Source of the DNA: Polaromonas sp.
Lineage (GTDB): Bacteria > Pseudomonadota > Gammaproteobacteria > Burkholderiales > Burkholderiaceae_C
Direction: 5' to 3'
DNA length: 52,457 nucleotides
Assembly (NCBI RefSeq): GCF_029945685.1
Contig: NZ_JAQSDA010000005.1
Span: 1 to 52,457 of the forward strand
Below are positions 35,402 through 42,597 of this stretch, piece by piece. Under the pieces are notes generated by a model, which searched no databases, was not told the origin of the DNA, and saw nothing but the letters and a program-made list of their open reading frames with translations. The first letter of the stretch is position 1. Every line of letters starts with the position of its first letter. A program made the position numbers and the translations under genes.

Positions 35402-35836
35402 TTAGGACCACCGATGGTCTAGGTATTTGCGAACTTGCTCTGATTCAAGAAGGCTCAGGAATCGCAGGTTTTCAATTGCTCGATCAAGAACCGGATGCGC
35501 GCATTCTGCGGTGACAGTGATGTCTGACCCCTGGCGATAGTGCTTCAGTTCGTTCCGATAGTAGGCAAACACTTCGTGAAATTCACCGGACTTCCATTCC
35601 TCGTTGTGAATGACCCGTCCGGTTGCGACGCACTCATCAATGAGTGCTTGATGTGCGCTGACGCCGCCATGAAGCTTCACCATTTCGCCAAGAATCTCTT
35701 CTGACGCTCCTCCAAGGGTTATGGCGGAAATGGCGTCTCCTTCATCTAGAAGAAGCTGAATGGCTCGATCTAGCTGATGAAGCGCCAGCTCTTGCTTTGT
35801 GTAGCTCGGGAGTGAATCTAGGTCGATGTATTTCAT
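35402..35836 (-). CDS. Cassette-borne hypothetical protein with HEPN-like R-x4-H motif, 144 aa
   Basis: 144 residues (153 with the TTG start inside the core site at 35845), helical, lower GC than neighbours. The segment YYRNELKHYR (about residues 91-100) has the R-N-x3-H arrangement of HEPN RNase-type domains, preceded by a helical region ITLGGASEEILGEM common in small conserved hypothetical proteins. HEPN proteins are often toxins or defence effectors; that is inference, and no partner antitoxin is seen. It starts within 5 bases of a GTTGGAC core and ends just before site B, so it fits one integron cassette (35330-35845). Confidence 0.75.
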   Translation of the reverse strand: MKYIDLDSLPSYTKQELALHQLDRAIQLLLDEGDAISAITLGGASEEILGEMVKLHGGVSAHQALIDECVATGRVIHNEEWKSGEFHEVFAYYRNELKHYRQGSDITVTAECAHPVLDRAIENLRFLSLLESEQVRKYLDHRWS

Positions 35837-35839
35837 AGC

Positions 35840-35936
35840 GTCCAACGAAACGTATGCCGCAAAACCGTGGCATCACTTGGCGGTTGCGGTTTGACCTAGG
35901 CATCAAAACCTCCTGCAAGTGGCGTAGTGGTTGGGT
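35840..35936 (-). other. attC/attI-like recombination site C
   Basis: On the minus strand: inverse core ACCCAAC, then CTACGCC ... GGCATAC as partly complementary arms (5 of 7), a 5-base spacer, and core GTTGGAC that fits GTTRRRY exactly. An extra internal stem (CCGCAACCG/CGGTTTTGCGG) lies within it. It could be the attC of a lost cassette or the edge of an attI site; no integrase gene is present to decide. Confidence 0.45.
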
Positions 35937-35967
35937 TTTACCGCAATACGCTGCAAATTAATACAGG

Positions 35968-35997
35968 GATAAAAAATTTGCGAAACACCGCAAATTT
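35968..35997 (-). terminator. Intrinsic terminator candidate
   Basis: On the minus strand AAATTTGCG-gtgttt-CGCAAATTT is followed by TTTATCC (T6 overlapping the stem). It would end transcripts from the GNAT operon before the cassette array. Confidence 0.5.
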
Positions 35998-36078
35998 CCT
36001 TTTTACGCTTCCTGACGTGCCCGTCAGGCGAGTTCTATAGTCTTTTTGGCCTCCAGCCCAATGGAGACAGGCGCCAAC

Positions 36079-36096
36079 AGCTATCTATTTTGTAGC
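36079..36096. repeat. 18-base AGCT-N10-TAGC dispersed element
   Basis: Sequence agctatctattttgtagc followed by gaatcag, the same extension seen at 2376. It lies 54 bases past the end of the GNAT pseudogene. Confidence 0.6.
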
Positions 36097-36150
36097 GAAT
36101 CAGAGCGGACCGCTGGAGGTCGCCGCCGCCATGTCGCGCAGCACCGGCGG

Positions 36151-36636
36151 TCAAACCTCACGCGAATAAACGATGAAGCCCAGGTGTTGGGCCACCTTGT
36201 CATAAAGCAGCCGGCCGGCGGCGTTGGTGGTGTGGGTTTGCCAGTACACCCGTTTGATGCCGGCGGCCTTCGCGCGCTCGTACACGCCTTCGATCAACGC
36301 GCGACCGACGCCCTGGCCGCGAGCGGCCGGATCGGTGAACAGGTCCTGCAGGTATCAGGTGAGTTCGATGCGGGTGGTGCTGCGGTGGTACAGGTAGTGG
36401 GTCAGCCCCAGCAACCGGCCTTCACTTTCGGCCACCAGCGCGAAGACGGGTTCGGCCGGATCAAAAAAGCGCTGCCAGGTGGTGTGCGTGATCTCCGGCG
36501 CGAGCGCGGTTTTGCCCTCGCGGCCGTAGAAGGCGTTGTAGCCGTCCCAGAGCGGCGTCCAGGCCGAGAGGTCGGTTTCCTGGAGCGGGCGAATGAGAAC
36601 GCCAGGGGCCCTGTTGTCCCGGGTTGGGGGGGTCAT
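36151..36636 (-). pseudogene. GNAT acetyltransferase interrupted by one in-frame UGA
   Basis: The frame from ATG 36636 encodes a normal GNAT opening (VLIRPLQETDLSAWTPLWDGY) but hits TGA at 36355-36357 after 93 codons. Beyond it the same frame continues without a gap as YLQDLFTDPAARGQGVGRAL, the acetyl-CoA binding loop, to a natural stop at 36151 (161 codons, normal length). Family members often have Cys at the stop position, so TGC to TGA explains it. Without the loop the 93-residue product should be inactive. The ATG overlaps the upstream esterase stop (ATGA). Confidence 0.85.
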
Positions 36637-37607
36637 TGGGCGGCTTTGCCTTCGTAAACGCGGGCAAGCAGCGATCCGAAAGCGGGCAGGCTGGCTGCCG
36701 GCGTTGGGCGAAGTACGCCCTGCTGTTGCAGAAGGGCGATCAGTTTTTTGGGTGCCACGCGTTTGTCGCCGACGATCTCGACATGGCCGGCAAGAACCAC
36801 CACCCGCGTGGTGCGCGCGTCGGTTTCAATCTGTTCCTGACGCTGTTCGTCCAGGGAGAAAATATCGTCGTCCTCGACGCAGCGACCACCTTCCTCGCGC
36901 CGGCAGCTGCCGCGCTCGTCGGTGTCAATCTTGAGGTAGTGGGCGACCTGCCGGTCCAGGGCGCCAGGCTCGCGGATGAAGCGCGAGGAAAAAGTGATGT
37001 CGGCCCACTTGGGCCCGGTCGCGAGGTAGCAGCTCAGGGGCACAAAACCGAGCGTCAGCGGGTACAGCCAGCGCTTGCCGCAGGTCCGGGCCGCGGCGAT
37101 ACCGGCAAACGGGCCGGAGATGGTCACCAGACGCATATCGACAGCCCGGCCCGGCAGCGGCGCGAGCGAGGGAGATTCCGTCATCGCCCTGCGCGCAATC
37201 AGCGCGCCCTGGCTGTGGCCAATCACCGTGATCTGCGGCACCCGGGACAAGGTGGCAAGCTGCTGGAGGGATTGCTTGAGGTCCTCGGCAACTTCAGCGA
37301 GCCTGGCGCGGTCATCGTAGGTAAAACAGGCCGTCTGCTGGCCGTGAAAGGCCAGCACCTGGGCCAGGCCCCGAAACTGGCCCGAAGAGCCGAAGCAGCC
37401 ATGCACCAGGATGTGGACCGGCTGGCTGGAATCGAGGCGCAGGCTGCGGTCCGGGCTGTCGGTGCAGGGGCCGAGGCCGGCAATGTTCAGGCTGACGTCC
37501 GGCGGCGGCAGGCGGCCCGGTTCGAGATCAGCGGGGTTGAGCGCTTCGCGCGAAGCGCAGCCGGCCAGCGCCCCGAGAAGGGTGATGAGAATGGCGATGT
37601 GTTTCAT
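36633..37607 (-). CDS. Lipoprotein alpha/beta-hydrolase (putative esterase/lipase)
   Basis: 324 residues. A lipoprotein signal with lipobox LAGC (Cys17) is followed by an alpha/beta-hydrolase fold: oxyanion region VHILVHGCFGSSG, nucleophile elbow VIGHSQGAL, and a late HVEIVGDKRV segment that may hold the catalytic His. Several extra Cys residues suggest disulfides in the periplasm. The ATG at 37607 gives the signal peptide; an upstream extension exists but lacks support. The stop overlaps the GNAT start by 4 bases. Substrate unknown. Confidence 0.78.
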   Translation of the reverse strand: MKHIAILITLLGALAGCASREALNPADLEPGRLPPPDVSLNIAGLGPCTDSPDRSLRLDSSQPVHILVHGCFGSSGQFRGLAQVLAFHGQQTACFTYDDRARLAEVAEDLKQSLQQLATLSRVPQITVIGHSQGALIARRAMTESPSLAPLPGRAVDMRLVTISGPFAGIAAARTCGKRWLYPLTLGFVPLSCYLATGPKWADITFSSRFIREPGALDRQVAHYLKIDTDERGSCRREEGGRCVEDDDIFSLDEQRQEQIETDARTTRVVVLAGHVEIVGDKRVAPKKLIALLQQQGVLRPTPAASLPAFGSLLARVYEGKAAQ

Positions 37608-37633
37608 GGGGTCCCTTCCAGCATGGCGCCGGC

Positions 37634-38110
37634 TCATGCGAACGAACCGTACACCGGCTCGCAGCGCACCTCGGTCCTGACCGAGTTGGCGATGAAGCAC
37701 GCATCGTGCGCCTCATGGTGCAGACTGTCCAGTTCTTCGCGCGTTGGCTGGCGCGCGCCGGAAAACTCCACGTCGGGCCGCAGCGTCACCAGGGTCATGG
37801 CCATTTTTCCGTCGGCATTTTTCTCCATGATGCCTTCCGCGGCGTCGAAATAACGGTCCACGCAGAATTTGCGTTTCGCCGCGATCGACAGAAACCACAA
37901 CATGTGGCAGCTCGACAGCGAGGACACAAAGGCTTCCTCCGGATCCAGCGCCGAGGCGTCGGACATCGGCAGCGGCACCACATGCGGTGACGACGAGCCG
38001 GGGACCTCCAGGCCGCCGTCAAAACGCAGCAGGTGGCGGCGGCTGTAGCGGTTGCCCGCAAAGTCGCCTTCGTTGCGTAGCCATAAAACTTCAGCGGTGT
38101 AGTGCGCCAT
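37634..38110 (-). CDS. OsmC family protein
   Basis: 158 residues, typical of OsmC/Ohr-like peroxidases. The two redox cysteines are in SSLSSCHMLWFL (about residue 61) and HDACFIANSV (about residue 141), with the catalytic Arg region near the N-terminus (NRYSRRHLLRF). It would reduce organic hydroperoxides. The ATG at 38110 lies 5 bases after the stop of the dehalogenase-like gene, and the esterase lipoprotein gene follows on the same strand, so it belongs to the same operon. Confidence 0.88.
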   Translation of the reverse strand: MAHYTAEVLWLRNEGDFAGNRYSRRHLLRFDGGLEVPGSSSPHVVPLPMSDASALDPEEAFVSSLSSCHMLWFLSIAAKRKFCVDRYFDAAEGIMEKNADGKMAMTLVTLRPDVEFSGARQPTREELDSLHHEAHDACFIANSVRTEVRCEPVYGSFA

Positions 38111-38115
38111 GATGT

Positions 38116-39027
38116 TTACCTGAAGAAAGTGTGCAGGGCGTGCGCCGTTTCCAGCGGCAGCTCTTCGGGAATGAAATGCCCGGCCGGCAGGGCCTGGCCG
38201 CTGACGATGCCGGCGCATTGCGCCTGCCAGAGGTCCAGCGGCTGGAACAGCTGCTGCACCACACCGCGCTCACCCCAGAGCACCTGGGTGTCGCAGGCGA
38301 TCTTCTCGCCGCGCGCCCGGCTCTCGCGGTCATGCATCAGGTCGATGCCGGCGCTGGCGCGGTAGTTCTCGCAGGCGGCGTGAATGGCTTCGGGTGTGCA
38401 GAAGCAGCGTTCGTACTCGATCAGCGCCTCGGGTTCGATGTAACTCAGGCCGCGGCTGCCCCAGCCGCCCAGCTTGGCATGCAGGTAGGCCAGGGCGCAG
38501 CCGCCAATCATGGTTTCGGGCAGCGGGTTGGGCTGGATCAGGTGGAACCAGTGGTAATACGCGGTGGCAAAACGCATGTCGGTGGCGTTGTACATGTCCA
38601 GCGTGGGCGCAATGTCGATCAGGCACAGCTTGTCCACGCGCCCGGGGTGGTCCACGGCCAGGCGGTGCGCCACGCGGCCGCCGCGGTCGTGGCCGCACAG
38701 GTAGAAGTTGCTGCGGCCCAGCGCGTCCATCACGGCCACGGCGTCCTGGGCCATGTTGCGTTTGCTGTAGTTGCTGTGGTCGGGCAGGCCGGCCACCTTG
38801 GACGAGTCGCCGTAGCCGCGCAGGTCGGGCAGGACCAGGAAAAAATGCGCCTGCAGCGCCAGCACCACGCGGTGCCACATCACATGGCTTTGCGGAAAGC
38901 CGTGCAGCAGCAGCAGGGTCGGGCCGGCGGCATTGCCGCCGTAGCGGGCGAAGAGGGAGGTGCCGTTGACTTCGAAGTCGCGCGCTTCAAAACCCTCGAA
39001 CCACAGATCGGGCAGGGTCGAGGCCAT
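38116..39027 (-). CDS. Fluoroacetate dehalogenase-type alpha/beta hydrolase
   Basis: 303 residues. All residues described for the Rhodopseudomonas fluoroacetate dehalogenase have counterparts with a near-constant offset: nucleophile Asp114 and Arg115, Arg118 in CGHDRGGRVAH, Asp138 in LIDIAPT, halide-binding His159-Trp160 in YYHWFHL, Tyr222 in NYRAS, and catalytic His284 in PAGHFIPEE. The predicted reaction is hydrolysis of haloacetates to glycolate in the cytoplasm. It is flanked by an NTF2-like gene 2 bases upstream and osmC 5 bases downstream. Substrate range still needs proof. Confidence 0.88.
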   Translation of the reverse strand: MASTLPDLWFEGFEARDFEVNGTSLFARYGGNAAGPTLLLLHGFPQSHVMWHRVVLALQAHFFLVLPDLRGYGDSSKVAGLPDHSNYSKRNMAQDAVAVMDALGRSNFYLCGHDRGGRVAHRLAVDHPGRVDKLCLIDIAPTLDMYNATDMRFATAYYHWFHLIQPNPLPETMIGGCALAYLHAKLGGWGSRGLSYIEPEALIEYERCFCTPEAIHAACENYRASAGIDLMHDRESRARGEKIACDTQVLWGERGVVQQLFQPLDLWQAQCAGIVSGQALPAGHFIPEELPLETAHALHTFFR

Positions 39028-39029
39028 GT

Positions 39030-39530
39030 TCAGTGCCCGCCCTGTTTGCGGCGCGCCAGGTAGGTGTGCAGGTTGGCCGCCGCCGTGCGACGTACCTTGC
39101 TGCGCAGAAAGGGCGTCCAGCCCAGCAGCAGGCCTGGCGTGCCCAGCGCCTGGCGAGCCCAGGCCCAGAAGTCGAAGCGGTCACGATGGGTGGCAATCAG
39201 CCCCTGCGGCGTGAAGGTAAAGCGCCCGTCGATGATGTTGTGCACCATGCGCCCGGTGGCGCTGAAGCGGTAGTGCGCCTCCCAGTGCGCCTGGCCGGCG
39301 GCCGCGTCGGCTTGGATGCCGCTGTAGTCGAGTTTCCACACATCGCGCCCCTTGGCCCGGGTGGCGTCGCACAACATGTGCCACATGCCCGTGACCTGCT
39401 CGTGCCCGTGCAGCGAAAACGCCTCATCGTCAAAGGAAGCATCGGGTGCATAACACTGCGCCATGGTGTCCGGGTCCAGGCGCGCGAAGGCGCTGTAGAA
39501 CTTCTCCAGGGTTTGCTCGTTGGGGTGCAT
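39030..39530 (-). CDS. NTF2/SnoaL-like protein
   Basis: 166 residues with an NTF2-like cone fold: [28 protein letters not shown] at the N-terminus (shortened) and [29 protein letters not shown] near the C-terminus. This group is often annotated 'nuclear transport factor 2 family' or limonene-epoxide-hydrolase-like; function unknown. The ATG at 39530 gives the family start; the open frame extends further upstream. It appears to be the first gene of the five-gene minus-strand operon ending at the GNAT pseudogene. Confidence 0.82.
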   Translation of the reverse strand: MHPNEQTLEKFYSAFARLDPDTMAQCYAPDASFDDEAFSLHGHEQVTGMWHMLCDATRAKGRDVWKLDYSGIQADAAAGQAHWEAHYRFSATGRMVHNIIDGRFTFTPQGLIATHRDRFDFWAWARQALGTPGLLLGWTPFLRSKVRRTAAANLHTYLARRKQGGH

Positions 39531-39684
39531 AAACGCTTTCGGAAGAGAAGGAGCACAGACGGGATCAACCCGGGAAATCGTACACCGTCCGGGTGCGCCT
39601 GCGCAGCGACCTGTAACAGGCAACAGGCACCCCGGCGACAGGCCGGGCATTGATAATGCGCCAACGCGACCCATCTGCTCGACC

Positions 39685-40668
39685 ATGATCCCTTTTTCCG
39701 TTCTGGACCTCTCCCCCATCGTGGAGGGCAGCGACGCCGCCCAGTCCCTGCGCAACACCCTGGACCTGGCGCAACACGCCGAACGCTGGGGTTTCCAGCG
39801 TTACTGGCTGGCCGAGCACCACGGCATGGCCGGCATTGCCAGTGCGGCCACGGCGGTCGTCATGGCGCATGTCGCCGGCGGGACGTCGCGCATCCGCGTC
39901 GGTGCCGGCGGCATCATGCTGCCCAACCATTCACCGCTGGTGATTGCCGAGCAGTTCGGCACCCTGGAATCGCTGTTTCCCGGCCGCATCGACCTCGGGC
40001 TGGGCCGGGCGCCGGGCTCCGACCAGGCAACGGCACGCGCGCTGCGGCGCGACCTGAATGCCGACCCCAACGAGTTTCCGCAGGACGTGGTCGAACTCAT
40101 GCACTACTTCGAGCCGGTGTCCGAGGGCCAGCGCGTGCGCGCCGTGCCCGGTGCCGGCCTGAAGGTGCCGCTCTGGATTCTGGGCTCCAGCCTGTTCGGC
40201 GCGCAGCTGGCGGCCCAGCTCGGCCTGCCCTTTGCCTTTGCCTCGCACTTTGCGCCGGCGCAGATGATGCAGGCCATCGAGGTCTACCGCAGCCGCTTTC
40301 GCCCTTCCGAACAACTGGCGCGCCCTTATGTGATGCTGGGTTTCAACGTGTTTGCGGCCGACAGCGACGAGCAGGCGCAACTGCTGTCGTCGTCGATGCA
40401 GCAGGCCTTTGTCAACCTGCGCAGCGGCCGGCCGTCGCGCCTGCAGCCGCCGGTGGCCGGTTACGAAGAGCGTCTCACGCCGCCCGAGCGCGCCATTCTG
40501 GAGCAGACGCTGTCATGCTCGGCCATCGGCGCCCCGACGACAGTACGCCATGCGCTGGAGGCCTTCGTGGCCCGCACCGGCGCCGACGAACTGATGATCA
40601 CCTCCCAGATCTTCGACCACAAGGCGCGCCTGCGCTCCTACGAGATCACGTCCGGCCTGCAGGACTAA
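39685..40668 (+). CDS. LLM-class (luciferase-like) flavin-dependent oxidoreductase
   Basis: 327 residues. The opening [20 protein letters not shown], then WLAEHHGM and [26 protein letters not shown] (shortened), belong to the MsnO8/YhbW-type LLM family, FMN-dependent monooxygenases with uncertain substrates. ATG 39685; the frame is open upstream to 39520 over the divergent promoter region. It is divergent from the NTF2-led operon (155-base gap) and ends before a GC-rich repeat module. Confidence 0.88.
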   Translation: MIPFSVLDLSPIVEGSDAAQSLRNTLDLAQHAERWGFQRYWLAEHHGMAGIASAATAVVMAHVAGGTSRIRVGAGGIMLPNHSPLVIAEQFGTLESLFPGRIDLGLGRAPGSDQATARALRRDLNADPNEFPQDVVELMHYFEPVSEGQRVRAVPGAGLKVPLWILGSSLFGAQLAAQLGLPFAFASHFAPAQMMQAIEVYRSRFRPSEQLARPYVMLGFNVFAADSDEQAQLLSSSMQQAFVNLRSGRPSRLQPPVAGYEERLTPPERAILEQTLSCSAIGAPTTVRHALEAFVARTGADELMITSQIFDHKARLRSYEITSGLQD

Positions 40669-40695
40669 GCGCACTTTCAAGAGTTGAAATGCAAG

Positions 40696-40869
40696 CCAGG
40701 GCCGCGGGTCCGGCTTTGCCGGTCCGCAGGCGCAGCGGCCCCCGAGGGGCTGGAGCCTACGGCTCCAAAGCTGCTTGAGCAGCTTTGGACAGGCGACAGA
40801 GGCGAAGCGTCTCGCGAGCCGCGGCCTGCAAGGCCTCGGGAGCTACACGAAGTGAGCGACCGTGGGGGC
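40696..40869. repeat. GC-rich intergenic module, copy 3, with two hairpins
   Basis: ccagggccgcgggtccggc, then ccgcaggcgcagc and a C5-G4 snap-back, ending ctacacgaagtgagcgaccg-tgggggcc. Two perfect stems sit inside: ggagcc-tac-ggctcc (40752-40766) and aaagctgc-ttga-gcagcttt (40767-40786). The latter may terminate the LLM and FKBP transcripts from both sides. Confidence 0.7.
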
Positions 40870-41307
40870 CTATTTCTTGACCGACAGGAGCTCGATCTCG
40901 AACTGCAAGGTGGCGTTAGGCGGAATCACGCCGCCGGCGCCGCGCGAGCCATAGGCAATCGCCGCCGGGCAGGTGAGTTTGGCCTTGCCTCCCACCTTCA
41001 TTTTCTGCACGCCTTCGGTCCAGCAGGGGATCACGCGGTTCAGCGGAAATTCGGTCGGTTCGTTGCGTTTGTAAGAGCTGTCGAACTCCTTGCCGTCCGG
41101 AAAACTGCCGCGGTAGTGCACCTTGACCGTGTCGGTGGCGGCCGGGCTGGCGCCGCTACCGTCTTTCAGCGAGCGGTAGACCAGCCCGCTGGCCGTGACG
41201 GACGCGCCGGCTTCCTTGGCAGCCGCCGCCGCGGCCGCATCGGCTTGCGCCCAGGCGGCAGGCAGCACCCACAATGACAAAACGCTGGCACAGAGAATGG
41301 ATCGCAT
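40870..41307 (-). CDS. FKBP-type peptidyl-prolyl cis-trans isomerase, exported
   Basis: 145 residues. A signal peptide with cleavage after AWAQA (about residue 22), an Ala-rich linker, then one FKBP domain: VKVHYRGSFPDGKEFDSSY, VIPCWTEGVQKMKVGGKAKLTCP (shortened) and the C-terminal ATLQFEIELLSV strand. It helps fold periplasmic proteins at prolines. ATG 41307. The stop codon abuts the repeat module. No operon partner. Confidence 0.92.
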   Translation of the reverse strand: MRSILCASVLSLWVLPAAWAQADAAAAAAAKEAGASVTASGLVYRSLKDGSGASPAATDTVKVHYRGSFPDGKEFDSSYKRNEPTEFPLNRVIPCWTEGVQKMKVGGKAKLTCPAAIAYGSRGAGGVIPPNATLQFEIELLSVKK

Positions 41308-41403
41308 GAGAATTCCTTGGGTGATGGTCAGAAAGGTCGTTACGGCATGTTAGCGCGCTGCAAGCAGTGACACGAAACGGGCAAGTGTGTGGGGTCTTCA
41401 TAC

Positions 41404-41580
41404 CAGCCAGGGCCGCGGGTCCGGCTCTGCCGACCCGCAGGCGCAGCGCCCCCCCCGGGGGGCAGGGCGCTACACGCAGTGAGCAACCATGGGGGCCCTG
41501 TTTTTCCGCAGGGCCGCCTCAGGGAAAAATGCGCCCCCTCGGGGGGACAGCGCAGTACGCGAAGAGACAAGCGTGGGGGC
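41404..41580. repeat. GC-rich intergenic module, copy 4 (doubled)
   Basis: Begins ccagccagggccgcgggtcc like copy 3, has a ccccccccgggggg run, then ctacacgcagtgagcaacca and gggggcc; a second half (gcgccccctcggggggacagcgcagtacgcgaag, given in part) repeats the plan and again ends gtgggggcc just before the stop of the next gene. Confidence 0.7.
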
Positions 41581-41586
41581 CAGGTT

Positions 41587-42390
41587 CTACCGCGGCGCAT
41601 CCCGCAGCAAGTCCCGGTTGTCGTTCCACCACGGGTCGTTGACGCCCTCCAGCAGCTTGTCAAAAGCAAAAGCCTTCTGGCTGATCACCAGCCGGGCCGC
41701 GCAGCGCCGCACCGCGTGAAAGGACTCGTCCGTGCTGTCCAGCGGCGGGCAGCGGGCGCTGAGCTTCTGGTAGTAGTAGGGAGGCCAGGTGCCGGTGGTG
41801 TTGACCTCCTGCCCGGACAGCCAGAACACCCCTTGGCTGCGGCTGGCCATCCAGCGCTGGTACACCGATGCGGGCAGGCCCTGTTTGAGAAGGTAGTTGC
41901 GCAGGTCGGTGGGCGTCTTGTCCGGCGCGGAAGCCGGCGCTTGTTGCAGGCCGATCCGTCCGGCGGGCAACAGCCGCCAGGCGCCGGCCAGCCAGACGAG
42001 GGCGCAGGCGCCCGCGCAGTCGGTGGTGGCGACCGTGTGCGGGTACAGGGTCGCCAGGGTGTCGGCCAGCAGCAGGGCTTCCGTGGTGTCGCCGCCCGAA
42101 ATGGCCAGCTCGACCCGCCCCAGGGCGTGCCAGGCGTCGGCCGGTTTGCGCCGCATCAGTTCGGTCAGGCGGGCAGTGTCGCCCGGCACCAGCTCGCCGC
42201 TGATGCGCAGGCTGCGGGCCACGCCGGCCAGGGGTCCGTCCGGGAAGGGGTTGCCGTAGCTGAATTCCAGCGCGTGGGCGCAAGGCAGGGCCCCCAGCAG
42301 GAGCAGCAGCAACATCTTTGCGGGGCCTTGCCCGCGGCCTGCCGCGCGGGGGCGGTGCCCGGGCGTCTGGAGCCAGCGTGGTATCAGCAT
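41587..42390 (-). CDS. Secreted COG3904-like protein, ClpP-fold-like without catalytic serine
   Basis: 267 residues. A long basic n-region (about 24 residues) precedes a Leu-rich signal peptide ending near CAHA (residue 40). The mature part has the layout of predicted periplasmic ClpP/crotonase-like proteins: ISGELVPGD, ISGGDTTEALLLADTL and, where family members carry SAC (for example C.SAC), the sequence is DCAGACALVWLAG, i.e. Gly in place of Ser, followed by RIGLQQAP. ATG 42390 has an AAGGAT site. Probably not a protease; function unknown. Confidence 0.6.
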   Translation of the reverse strand: MLIPRWLQTPGHRPRAAGRGQGPAKMLLLLLLGALPCAHALEFSYGNPFPDGPLAGVARSLRISGELVPGDTARLTELMRRKPADAWHALGRVELAISGGDTTEALLLADTLATLYPHTVATTDCAGACALVWLAGAWRLLPAGRIGLQQAPASAPDKTPTDLRNYLLKQGLPASVYQRWMASRSQGVFWLSGQEVNTTGTWPPYYYQKLSARCPPLDSTDESFHAVRRCAARLVISQKAFAFDKLLEGVNDPWWNDNRDLLRDAPR

Positions 42391-42449
42391 TCAATCCTTG
42401 TCAAACCCGTCAGCCGCGCTGCGGGTGCTTCTGGCCAAAAAACAAAACG

Positions 42450-42507
42450 ACTTTACACGTCCCGCCTCTGCGGTGCTGCAGGGCAAGGCCTACTTTACAC
42501 AGCCCGC
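42450..42507. promoter_or_regulatory. Two 16-base direct repeats upstream of arsA
   Basis: acttacac-type boxes: ACTTTACACGTCCCGC (42450-42465) and ACTTTACACAGCCCGC (42492-42507), 14 of 16 identical, start-to-start spacing 42 bases, i.e. four helical turns. They lie in the 207-base divergent region between the secreted protein and arsA, so a dimeric regulator on one DNA face is plausible. The TTTACA part could also be a -35-like element. Confidence 0.4.
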
Positions 42508-42597
42508 AAAAACCCTTCGCCGCGAAACCCTGGACGTCGCCGGCCTGGCGTTGATCTGCGGCAAGCCAGCCTGGCGCCCGTGTGTCATCCTGTCGCC

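Larger units (their letters stand above)
35837..36150. other. 314-base intergenic stretch carrying cassette-array edge
   Basis: No gene seen. It contains attC-like site C (35840-35936), an AT-rich 9-bp hairpin with U-tract (35968-35997), a perfect 7-bp hairpin cctgacg-tgcc-cgtcagg (36011-36028) and an 18-base element (36079-36096). It separates the cassettes from the GNAT operon. Confidence 0.55.

Noticed and set aside
36355..36357. Selenocysteine at the UGA in the GNAT gene
   Set aside because: GNAT enzymes are not known selenoproteins, no SECIS-like element was seen, and a TGC to TGA change is enough.
41389..42597. A 403-codon N-terminal extension of ArsA
   Set aside because: It runs through a GC-rich repeat and antisense to the secreted protein; ArsA proper starts at 42598.
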